Source of the DNA: DATLFA01 sp039934635
GTDB lineage: Bacteria; Actinomycetota; Acidimicrobiia; Acidimicrobiales; WLNW01
NCBI GenBank assembly: GCA_039934635.1
Contig: JBDTLT010000064.1
Coordinates: 1-24,398 of the forward strand
Direction of reading: 5' to 3'
Length of the DNA stretch: 24,398 nucleotides
The notes below the pieces were generated by a model that did no database searches, had not been told where the DNA came from, and worked only from the letters and a program-made list of their open reading frames with translations. Both the position numbers and the translations under genes were made by a program. Below are positions 1-7,118 of this stretch, in pieces. Each line of letters begins with the position of its first letter. The first letter of the stretch is position 1.

Positions 1-728
1 TAGCTCGTCAACATCGTGGAGATCACCGACGGATCAGCCGATGCCGGACCGGTCACCTCGATGTCCACCACCGCTTCGCCGCTGTCGAGCACGTGGCGAT
101 AGATCGGTTCGACGTGGGGCCACAGTTCGGGCACCGTCTCCGCAATCGTCTTGCCGACCTGTTCGGCCACGGTCGATCTACCCATCGCGGCGAGCATCTC
201 GTTGAGCCGTACCAGTCGGAAGTCGCGGTCGATGATCGCAAAGCCGACCGGTGCTTTGGCGAGCAGCGTCTCGAGCATCGTCAACGCCTCGGCCGTCTCG
301 CGCTGTGCGGTGCGCAGGTCGGTCTCCAACGACTTCGTCTCTTCGATGTCGGTCGCCGTGCCGATCCATCGCACCACTTCACCGCGCGCGTCGCGAATAG
401 GGAGACCGCGAATCGCGTGCCACCTGTACTCGCCGTCGAAGCGGCGCACGCGGTAGTCGACGCGGTACGGCGTCTGCGCGCGTATTGCCTCGTTCCAAGT
501 CGTCCGGGCGCGGTCGATATCGTCGGGGTGAATGAGCGAAGCCCATCCTGTGTCATAGTCCCCGTCCGGCGGATATCCCGCGTACGTCAGACCTTGCCTG
601 TTGAAGTATTGGGTCGATCCGTCTGGCCCCGCCATCCACACGACGTGAGGAATCGACTCGGCGATCAGACGGAACTCGGCATCGGTGAGCGCGGCTGCAT
701 GGGGGCCGGCACCTGCGAACGCGGTCAT
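1..728 (-). CDS. PAS-domain sensory/signalling protein, C-terminus outside window
   Basis: The reading frame starts at ATG 728-726, with AGGAGG 7-8 nt upstream, and stays open to the left edge, so only the first ~242 residues are visible. Residues ~18-130 form a PAS_3-type domain: it contains IPHVVWMAGPDG, then HPDDIDRA, then YRVRRFDGEYRWH, and closes with the WIGTATDIEE motif typical of PAS/PAC units. A short helical linker (~131-148) leads into a second PAS domain starting near LLAKAPVGFAIIDRDFRLV. Such tandem PAS modules normally feed an output domain (histidine kinase, GGDEF, PP2C phosphatase or cyclase), which would lie beyond the edge, so the output is unknown. The last visible codon begins with TA, so a stop at the edge cannot be excluded. 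It lies in the same orientation as the receptor genes but has its own 128-bp upstream region. Confidence 0.85.
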   Translation of the reverse strand, partial: MTAFAGAGPHAAALTDAEFRLIAESIPHVVWMAGPDGSTQYFNRQGLTYAGYPPDGDYDTGWASLIHPDDIDRARTTWNEAIRAQTPYRVDYRVRRFDGEYRWHAIRGLPIRDARGEVVRWIGTATDIEETKSLETDLRTAQRETAEALTMLETLLAKAPVGFAIIDRDFRLVRLNEMLAAMGRSTVAEQVGKTIAETVPELWPHVEPIYRHVLDSGEAVVDIEVTGPASADPSVISTMLTS

Positions 729-759
729 GAGGGTCCTCCTGCCGCGGTCTCTCGCGTGA

Positions 760-772
760 GTTGAGACTCAAC
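760..772. promoter_or_regulatory. 13-bp perfect dyad upstream of the PAS gene
   Basis: GTTGAGACTCAAC is a perfect palindrome around one central base, 32 bp upstream of the PAS gene start. The position suits a repressor or activator operator, but no clear -10/-35 pair was found around it. A 13-bp dyad can also occur by chance. Confidence 0.3.
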
Positions 773-856
773 CCTTGTCCACAGGGACTATCGGCCCAAC
801 GGAGCCCGGCATGAGAACTGGGCTTCAGAAGGCAAAACACCCGTTCGGGGGCGGCC

Positions 857-1291
857 CTACGGCAACGCCGGCGCTGCCGCGACAACCGCGTCGTCGATCG
901 CCCGCAACGTCAGGCGAATGATGTCAGCAACCAGCGCGCCGCGGACATCTGTGTCCGACGCCCGGATCTCCTGCTGCCAGAGCGCGCCTACGTCTGGATC
1001 GCAAGCGAGGCCACAGCGCGCAACGACCGGTGGTCGTTCAGGCGTGATTGTGGCCGGTGACGCGGCGTAGGAAGCGCTTCGGTCATCGGTCGTGCGGCTG
1101 GGCTGCTCGGCGGTATTCGCCGCTGCAGTGACTGCGCTATTCGCGACGAGCCGGTTCGCAAGGAGTGCCGTCGGCACGAGCGTGATTGTCGCTGCGGCGA
1201 TGATGGCTAGGGCTCGCCGCACCGCGGGCGGTGGATGGCAAACCTGTGTCGGGTTGGGTTTAGTGCTGTTGTGTGGTGTCGGTTGTTTCAT
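857..1291 (-). CDS. small membrane-anchored protein of unknown function (receptor-associated, copy 1)
   Basis: 144 residues. A Pro-rich cytoplasmic stretch (1-23) with positive charges is followed by one hydrophobic helix (about 25-45, RRALAIIAAATITLVPTALL), then an exported region rich in Ala, Thr and Pro. The exported part contains the close cysteine pair CGLAC and ends in a helical segment. No known domain was recognised. The ATG at 1291 has no Shine-Dalgarno sequence. It directly follows a 16-bp block that also ends exactly at the start of the FHA-cyclase gene, which supports this start and suggests a leaderless mRNA. A GTG at codon 24 is an alternative. It lies downstream of the first giant receptor gene, with inverted repeat A between them. 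The layout resembles the small protein at 6700-7107, but sequence similarity is weak. Confidence 0.6.
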   Translation of the reverse strand: MKQPTPHNSTKPNPTQVCHPPPAVRRALAIIAAATITLVPTALLANRLVANSAVTAAANTAEQPSRTTDDRSASYAASPATITPERPPVVARCGLACDPDVGALWQQEIRASDTDVRGALVADIIRLTLRAIDDAVVAAAPALP

Positions 1292-1307
1292 GCCGACGTT
1301 GTCGCGA
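1292..1307 (-). promoter_or_regulatory. start-proximal conserved block, copy A
   Basis: On the minus strand this 16-mer fits KYGCGACAMCNTCGSC and abuts the ATG at 1291. The same block abuts the FHA-cyclase ATG (12493-12508) and ends at an in-frame ATT in front of the small gene at 6700 (6663-6678). In all three the aligned arm of the inverted repeat lies at the same distance, 29 nt from arm reference base to start codon. It may hold the -10 element of a leaderless promoter (GACAAC at -12 to -7), but this is not a good canonical match. Confidence 0.45.
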
Positions 1308-1309
1308 GT

Positions 1310-1370
1310 CTCGCTTGCAAACCATCAACGCTGCCGCGACGTTTCGCGATGTCAACGATCTGCAAGCGAG
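1310..1370. promoter_or_regulatory. inverted repeat A (candidate operator, shared family)
   Basis: The outer arms CTCGCTTGCA (1310-1319) and TGCAAGCGAG (1361-1370) are perfectly complementary. The extended arms are GCTTGCAAACCATCAAC (1313-1329) and GTCAACGATCTGCAAGC (1351-1367). Both arms fit the consensus TRCARAYCRTCNAC, the left one 14/14 and the right one 13/14. The same arm family occurs at 6591-6657 and 12429-12487. It lies between the stop of the first receptor gene and the start of the small membrane-protein gene. It could also act as a terminator hairpin for the receptor transcript, but it has no T-tract, and the copies upstream of the receptor genes argue for an operator. Confidence 0.65.
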
Positions 1371-1377
1371 CAGTAGG

Positions 1378-4300
1378 TCAGGGGCACGTGTCGCGACGCA
1401 ATTCGGTCTTCGATACGTAGGTCCGCCATTCGAGCTCCGTGAGGTTACGGCCGGCGGCGCCGCATGCTGTTTCGGCCCACTTCGCTTGATCGATCGACCA
1501 GACGTAGACGCTCGTCGCATAGTTGCCGGCGAACAACTCGCCGTTGGGTGACCACGACGTGCAGGTGAACGGGAACCCAACCCCGATCTCGACGCCGGCC
1601 TCGAGATCCCACAACTGTGTTTGAGCGGGGAATCCTTGCGGGTCCGCCGGACACGAGTTGTCCGTCTTGACCAGGTTGCGCGTCGGGTCGGGGTTGATAG
1701 CGGGGAAGTTGCCGGCATTCGACCGCCCGTTCATCGAACGCACAGTCTTGCCAGTCTTGACGTCGCGCAACAAGATTTCGCCGTTGCTGTTCACCGTGAG
1801 TAGGCGTCCTTTAGAATCGAAGTCGAGAAAGCGCATGAATCTTGGTTCGAACGGAATCGGCTTACCCGTCGTCAGGTCCCACACCACCAGCGCATCGATC
1901 TCGATCGCGGCGACGTAGCTCGAGTCGTCGCTGAACGCGATGTGAGTCACGACCCCGGAGGTTCCAGGGAAGCGTGGCGCGCGCAGGCGGTCCAGATCGT
2001 CGAACGTGTACACGAGCGCGCCGGTCTGGACATCAAAGATCCGCACGATCGAGGTCGGCACGAGCCTGTCGAGCGCGTTGCCCGCCGCCACATATCTCCC
2101 GTCGAGACTCGATGCGAAATCCCGGACGGATCCGGGCAACTTCACCGCACCGCCGACCGGCTGAAGGGTCTTGGGATCCCACCGCTGATAGGTAGCCCCG
2201 GTTGAGCTCGCATGCAGGGTTTCGATCAACGTTCCGTCGGCGGCGAAACGCGCCCGCTGGGGGACGCCACCGGGAAAGTCGAGCAAGCGATACGTGGGCG
2301 GATCGGCGGTCAGGTCGTAGAGATAGGACTGCCCATAGTGAGCGAGTAGGTGGGTGCCGTCGGCGTCGAACGAGAATGACGACGTGTCACTGACGATCTG
2401 TGTGGTTGGAGGCAGATCGATCGATTGCGCGGCACCGAGCTGGCGGCCGTCGAGCGCTTGGATGGTGATCCCCGTATTTGCTGCGATTGCTACGGCCCGC
2501 CCGTCGGGGCTCGCGGCCGTGTCGTTGTAGAGGGAGGTACCCACCAGGAAAGGGATGGGGACTTCCGTCTTGGACCGCAGGTCGAAACGGCGCACGCCCA
2601 TCGCCAAGCCAGTCACGAACAACGTCGTGTCGTCGACGATCTGGGCGCTGCTGAGAACCGCCGTGCCCGCCGAAGGGTTGAACCACTCGAAGTGCACCGC
2701 GGCGTCGGCGACTCGCCATACACGAACCCGGTCGGGCCTGCGCCCGAATCCCACCAAGTAGTTCCCGCTCGGCGACAACTGGGTCACAAACTGTTCACCG
2801 GGTTCGAATTGCACCGCCGCGCGTATCGCGCCGGTGCGGGCGTCGAATACACGCGCTTTCGTGTCGACGCTCGACGACGCTACCGCGCCGCCGATGCTGC
2901 TGAACGAGACACTTTCCACTCGCGCTGAGTGCGAGGCCAAACGCAGGTCCACTTGCTCGCTGCGCCACCAGATGATCTCGACCGCGCCGTCGATATGCCC
3001 CACCGCCAGCCTTTCGGGGTCGGTGGGATCGAACGCGGCGACGGTGGCAACACTTGGGTAAGAAAGCTTCTTGAGTTGTGTGCCTGAACTGACGTCGTAC
3101 ACGTAGAGGCCGCCGGTACCGGCGACGGCAACCAACCGATCGTCACCGCTGAGGGTGATGGCGCCGTCGACGGTGCCGTCGTCCTTGATCGTGCGCAGCC
3201 GCCGGTAGTCGGTAGCACTCCACACGGCCATCGAGGTTCCATCGCGAGCGACAATCACGCTCGGCCCGTACTCGACGGAAGAGAACGGTCCGCTGCCCGA
3301 CAGGTAAGAAATAACACCTTTGGGCTGTTGTACAAGCACCGATTGCACCGCACCGGCGGTCTTCCACCCCGGCTCTCGTTTGTAGGCCTCGACCGCCAAA
3401 AGCATTGCGCGAGTTGGATCACTTCGAGCGTCCGCACGGGATTGAGCAACGAGCCGGGCGATATCGGCTTCGTCACGAGCGGAGTTGGCTTGGTCGCGTT
3501 GACTCTCCGCGGTTCGCCGTTGTGCGAACGCGACGCCCCCCGCAACGAGCGCAATCACCAGTGCAACCGCGGCGCCGGAGAGCGCGAGGCGAAGCCGTCG
3601 GTTTTGCTTGGCCTGCTGAGCAATGCGTTGTTGCTCTTGTCGTTCTTCGGCGGCGCGCGCTGACCAGCTGGCGTCGAGAAATTCTTCCTCCGCAGGCGCG
3701 AGGATCACGGTGCCGGTGTTGTTGATCTCGCCCATCAGCGACAAGCGAGGGCCTCGATAGAGGTCGGTGTCGCGCCGGCCAGCGGCATCCCACTCGTCTG
3801 CGGCGCGGGAAAGGTGCTGCATCAGTTGCAGCTGTTCTCGGTCCTCGTCGAGCCAGCTACGTAGACGAGGCCATCGGGTGAGCAACGCCTCGTGTGCGAT
3901 GTCGATCGTCGGTTCGCGGCTTGTGGGATCACGATCGACGACCAACAGTCGATGCGTCACGAACTGATCCGCGATCGCATTTGCCGACTCCGGCATCTCG
4001 CTGCGCCGCGCTCGGCGACGGGTGTCTTCTGCGCCCGCGCCTGGGGTCACCAACCGGCTGAACAGTCGACGCGCCTCGCGTTGCCCATGCGCGTCGAGAC
4101 CGGCGAACACGGCCTCGGCGCGAGCCGCGATCGCACCGGCCACGCCACCCATTTCGCGATAGGCCACCGTCGGTATCAATGTCGCGCTACGACGCTCGTA
4201 CAACTCGGCCAATGCAAACTGCAACAACGGCAAGCTTGCGCTCTGCGACGCAACGTCGGCCACGATCTCCGCGTCGAGGCCCGGCTCGAAGCTGACACCA

Positions 4301-6528
4301 ACCGCATTCGCCGGCGCTCGCACCGCTTCGGAAAGCTCCGCCGCAGTCATCGGCGCAACGGTGAACACACTCGTCGTGAGACGCGGGCCCAGCAGAGGGT
4401 CGGCCAGGGGACGATCGAGGAAGTCGGCACGGATGGCAAAGACCATCCGCACGTTGCACGAGGGATCGCCGGCAACGCTCGACAACAGCTCCACAAAGCG
4501 ATCGCGCTCGTCGACATCGGTGGCCAGCGTCCAGAGCTCCTCGAACTGATCGATGAGCACGACGAGTTCGCTCTCTGCCTCGCGTGCCACTTCTGTGACC
4601 GCGTCATCGATGTCGCGCGAGAGCGGGCGCGTCGCCACTGCCAGCAGCGCGGTGCGTAGCTGCGCGCTCGGCCGATCGGTCGGCATCATCGTGACGACGC
4701 GCGCTCGCTGCTCGCGCAAACGTGGTAGCAAGCCAGCATGCAACAGTGAGCTCTTCCCTGAACCGGAAGGACCGACGACTGCCACGACACGCGACGTGTT
4801 CACGAGACGACACAGGCCTTCGATGAGTGACGACCGACCGAAGTACTCGCGCGCATCGGCTTCTCCGAAAGCCCGCAACCCTTTGTACGGATTTGCACCA
4901 GCGGTTGCGAACTCGAGCATCGTCGCCGCGACCCGCGGGCCGTTCTTCGCCGCCAGTGGGTCGCCGGTGGATGCGGATCGGAGGTGCTCGGCTGCGACGC
5001 GCCACGCGAGCATCAGATCGTGGATGGACGCATACCGTTCTTGTGGGTTAACCGCCGTTGCCCTCTGCAGCACGGCGTCGATCACGCCGGCCAGTTCGGG
5101 ACGCCACGGCCGAAGCGACGGCACCGGACGCTCGAGTTTGATCCGCTCCACCACCGACGCGCTCACGCCTTCGAATGGCGACACGCCGGTGAGCAGTTCC
5201 CACAACATCGCGGCGAAGCTGTAGAGGTCGGACTTCGCCGAAACCGGTTGGCGCAGGAACTGCTCCGGACTCGCATACAGCGGTGAGCCCGCCGAATACG
5301 AGGTGCCGTCCTGTTGCGCGGCGTCCGTCAAGGCGATACCGAAATCCGACAGATGGGCGTTGCCGATCTCGTCGAAAAGAATGTTTGCCGGCTTCACGTC
5401 GCGGTGAATTACCCCGGCCGCGTGCGCAACCCCCAAGGCGCCGCCAATCTCGTCTACCAACCGTGAGACTCGCTCGAGCGGCCAGGCGCCGTCGGTCAGC
5501 AATGCCTGTTCGGCGTTGCCGCCGCGCATGAGGCGGAAGACCAAATAGGCGCCCCCCGGTTCGCGCCAGAAGTCGTACAACGGCACGATGTGCGGATGCT
5601 CGAGACGGGCGACCAATTGTGCTTCTGTCTCGAACCGATGCACGAAGTCCGCATTGTCGGCGCGCTCCGCGCGAATCACCTTGACCGCGACTTCTCGACC
5701 AACCCCGGGCTGGGTTGCTCGGAACACGGTGCCGAATGACCCCTCGCCCAGCACGTCGCCGAGCACGTAACCACGGGCAACACGATCGGCGCGTGGGCTC
5801 TCAGGCACGATGCCAAGCGAGATTTGTCGCTCGAGCTCGACCAGCGCGAGCGATGGATCGAGGCCCGTCTGTTCGGCCAATCGTTCGCGGAAGTCTTGGA
5901 AGGCTCGCAATGCCTCGGCGCGCCGACCCGTCGCCGACAACGCACGAATCAGCTGACCGACCGGACGCTCGCGCAATGGGTACGCCGCGACGAAGCCTTC
6001 GAGATCGCTCACCACCTGCTCGGCATCGCCGGTCTCGAGCAAGGCCTCGACTCGGTCTTCGATCGCGGCCAGACGGAGTTCTTCGAGCCGCGATGCAGTG
6101 GGCCGCGCCCACCACTCGTCGGCGAACTCTCCGAACGCCGAGCCTCGCCACATCGAGAGGGCTTGATCCAGCGTCGCCACTCTCAACGTGGGTGCTGTCT
6201 GACGCGCCGCGGTGAGGAGTCGTTCGAAGACCACTGCGTCGATGATCTGGTCGCCCGGTTCGAGTTGGTACCCGGGCCCATGCGTCGCGATGCAGCGGTT
6301 GCCCAGCACCGAGCGAAGACGTGAGATGTACGTCATCACCGCGCGCCGAGAGCCCTCGGGCGCATCACCGTTGGGCCACACTGCTTCTTCGAGTCGGTCG
6401 AGCGACACCACCTGACCGGGGTTGGTCAGCAGGACCGCCATCAACCTTCTCTGCTGCGAGCCGCCGAGGCCGAGGGCGGCTCCGTCGCGGCGGACCTCGA
6501 CGGGTCCGAGCACAGAGAACTCCAGCAT
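1378..6528 (-). CDS. membrane-bound SARP/BTAD regulator-Ser/Thr kinase-nSTAND NTPase-WD40 receptor, copy 1
   Basis: 1716 residues from ATG 6528, which has CAGGGGG upstream. Domains in order: an OmpR/SARP-type winged helix (1-95; LGGSQQRR, YISRLRSVLG, GPGYQL); BTAD (~97-240); a Hanks-type kinase (~253-520; GEGSFG loop, Lys283 in VAVK, HRDVKPAN with Asp377, DFG 395-397, SPE near 420), apparently active; an nSTAND1-like NTPase starting at NPYKGLRAF (~546), with Walker A GPSGSGKSS (Lys592) and Walker B VVLIDQFEE (Asp660). A basic helical stretch precedes one transmembrane helix (~982-1003), followed by ~640 residues of WD40 blades. The only four cysteines of the propeller lie in the last ~100 residues, which end in RDTCP. 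The likely role is a membrane-tethered transcription regulator with built-in kinase and NTPase switch. Streptomyces AfsR and AfsK divide these functions between two proteins. The signal and targets are unknown. Confidence 0.93.
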   Translation of the reverse strand: MLEFSVLGPVEVRRDGAALGLGGSQQRRLMAVLLTNPGQVVSLDRLEEAVWPNGDAPEGSRRAVMTYISRLRSVLGNRCIATHGPGYQLEPGDQIIDAVVFERLLTAARQTAPTLRVATLDQALSMWRGSAFGEFADEWWARPTASRLEELRLAAIEDRVEALLETGDAEQVVSDLEGFVAAYPLRERPVGQLIRALSATGRRAEALRAFQDFRERLAEQTGLDPSLALVELERQISLGIVPESPRADRVARGYVLGDVLGEGSFGTVFRATQPGVGREVAVKVIRAERADNADFVHRFETEAQLVARLEHPHIVPLYDFWREPGGAYLVFRLMRGGNAEQALLTDGAWPLERVSRLVDEIGGALGVAHAAGVIHRDVKPANILFDEIGNAHLSDFGIALTDAAQQDGTSYSAGSPLYASPEQFLRQPVSAKSDLYSFAAMLWELLTGVSPFEGVSASVVERIKLERPVPSLRPWRPELAGVIDAVLQRATAVNPQERYASIHDLMLAWRVAAEHLRSASTGDPLAAKNGPRVAATMLEFATAGANPYKGLRAFGEADAREYFGRSSLIEGLCRLVNTSRVVAVVGPSGSGKSSLLHAGLLPRLREQRARVVTMMPTDRPSAQLRTALLAVATRPLSRDIDDAVTEVAREAESELVVLIDQFEELWTLATDVDERDRFVELLSSVAGDPSCNVRMVFAIRADFLDRPLADPLLGPRLTTSVFTVAPMTAAELSEAVRAPANAVGVSFEPGLDAEIVADVASQSASLPLLQFALAELYERRSATLIPTVAYREMGGVAGAIAARAEAVFAGLDAHGQREARRLFSRLVTPGAGAEDTRRRARRSEMPESANAIADQFVTHRLLVVDRDPTSREPTIDIAHEALLTRWPRLRSWLDEDREQLQLMQHLSRAADEWDAAGRRDTDLYRGPRLSLMGEINNTGTVILAPAEEEFLDASWSARAAEERQEQQRIAQQAKQNRRLRLALSGAAVALVIALVAGGVAFAQRRTAESQRDQANSARDEADIARLVAQSRADARSDPTRAMLLAVEAYKREPGWKTAGAVQSVLVQQPKGVISYLSGSGPFSSVEYGPSVIVARDGTSMAVWSATDYRRLRTIKDDGTVDGAITLSGDDRLVAVAGTGGLYVYDVSSGTQLKKLSYPSVATVAAFDPTDPERLAVGHIDGAVEIIWWRSEQVDLRLASHSARVESVSFSSIGGAVASSSVDTKARVFDARTGAIRAAVQFEPGEQFVTQLSPSGNYLVGFGRRPDRVRVWRVADAAVHFEWFNPSAGTAVLSSAQIVDDTTLFVTGLAMGVRRFDLRSKTEVPIPFLVGTSLYNDTAASPDGRAVAIAANTGITIQALDGRQLGAAQSIDLPPTTQIVSDTSSFSFDADGTHLLAHYGQSYLYDLTADPPTYRLLDFPGGVPQRARFAADGTLIETLHASSTGATYQRWDPKTLQPVGGAVKLPGSVRDFASSLDGRYVAAGNALDRLVPTSIVRIFDVQTGALVYTFDDLDRLRAPRFPGTSGVVTHIAFSDDSSYVAAIEIDALVVWDLTTGKPIPFEPRFMRFLDFDSKGRLLTVNSNGEILLRDVKTGKTVRSMNGRSNAGNFPAINPDPTRNLVKTDNSCPADPQGFPAQTQLWDLEAGVEIGVGFPFTCTSWSPNGELFAGNYATSVYVWSIDQAKWAETACGAAGRNLTELEWRTYVSKTELRRDTCP

Positions 6529-6547
6529 GTGTGCCCCCTGAACAGGA

Positions 6548-6576
6548 AATATAGGCACGCGGCGTGACATCCGCAA
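6548..6576 (-). promoter_or_regulatory. promoter of receptor gene copy 1
   Basis: On the minus strand, TTGCGG (6576-6571), a 17-bp spacer and TATATT (6553-6548) form a good sigma-70-type promoter. The expected transcript start is ~12 nt upstream of the ATG, leaving just room for the ribosome site. An arm of inverted repeat B ends exactly 14 bp upstream of the -35. The second receptor gene has the same geometry. Confidence 0.65.
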
Positions 6577-6590
6577 TGGTGTCCGATCGC

Positions 6591-6657
6591 GTATACAAAC
6601 CATCTACAAATCGACGTCCGCTTCGCTGCCCGCTGGACCTGAAGACCGGCTGTAGAC
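6591..6657. promoter_or_regulatory. inverted repeat B (candidate operator between divergent genes)
   Basis: Left arm GTATACAAACCATCTAC (6591-6607) fits the consensus TRCARAYCRTCNAC completely. The right arm GAAGACCGGCTGTAGAC (6641-6657), read in reverse complement, fits 11 of 14 positions. It lies between receptor gene 1 (minus) and the small membrane-protein gene at 6700 (plus), so each arm faces one gene. The arm spacing is 8 bp longer than in repeat C and 12 bp longer than in repeat A. It is the most degenerate of the three copies. Confidence 0.6.
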
Positions 6658-6662
6658 GCGCT

Positions 6663-6678
6663 GTGCGACACCTTCGCC
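6663..6678 (+). promoter_or_regulatory. start-proximal conserved block, copy B
   Basis: This 16-mer fits KYGCGACAMCNTCGSC, as at 1292-1307 and 12493-12508. The codon that follows is ATT (6679-6681) instead of the ATG found in the other two copies, and it is in frame with the ATG at 6700. Confidence 0.45.
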
Positions 6679-6699
6679 ATTCCGGCGAAGGAGCCAGCG

Positions 6700-7107
6700 A
6701 TGAACGAAACAAACACGACCCAGATCCAGTTTCCGTCTCCCGGACAGCGGCGACGACTCGTGATCGCCGCAATCGCCGCGACAGTGATCCTGTCGACGGC
6801 GATCGCCCTCGGTCAAGGGACGAACGAGCATCGTGCGACCCCTCGCGTGTACCTCCGTGAGGCCGTCGAGATGCCAGCGGTCGTGCTCGATACGGAGGCG
6901 CCCGAGACCGCCCTGAGTGACTGGGAACTACAGGCCGCGATCGATGACTTCTGCGTCAGCTATCGACACCTGTTCGACGTCGACTCCGCTACCGGCGAAC
7001 GACCTTTACCGCGCGGCTGCACCGGTGCCGCTGTGTCAACCGGAGGCGAAGCCTCGGTCGATTTCGAACTCGGGATCGACAACTCCTTGACAGTCGTCCC
7101 ACGGTGA
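6700..7107 (+). CDS. small membrane-anchored protein of unknown function (receptor-associated, copy 2)
   Basis: 135 residues from ATG 6700, with AAGGAG 7 nt upstream. An 18-residue polar N-terminus ending in RRR is followed by one hydrophobic helix (~20-38, LVIAAIAATVILSTAIALG) and an acidic exported domain of about 95 residues. That domain has two cysteines (DDFCVSY and PRGCTG) that could form a disulfide. No known family was recognised. It is divergent from receptor gene 1 across inverted repeat B, and convergent with receptor gene 2, whose stop lies 11 bp away. The architecture (short cytoplasmic tail, one helix, small outer domain) matches the protein at 857-1291. This suggests a membrane partner or accessory ligand protein for the receptors, which is an inference from position only. 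An in-frame ATT at 6679 marks what may be the former start. Confidence 0.72.
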   Translation: MNETNTTQIQFPSPGQRRRLVIAAIAATVILSTAIALGQGTNEHRATPRVYLREAVEMPAVVLDTEAPETALSDWELQAAIDDFCVSYRHLFDVDSATGERPLPRGCTGAAVSTGGEASVDFELGIDNSLTVVPR

Positions 7108-7118
7108 CAGACCTGCGC

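Noticed and set aside
829..856. Rho-independent terminator after the small gene at 857
   Set aside because: The hairpin near CCCGTTCGGG has only about a 3-bp stem with a tetraloop followed by TTTT on the minus strand, too weak to call.
6529..6603. Upstream extension of receptor gene 1 to an ATG at 6603
   Set aside because: The extension covers the promoter (6548-6576) and an operator arm. SARP homology begins at the ATG at 6528, which has a good ribosome site.
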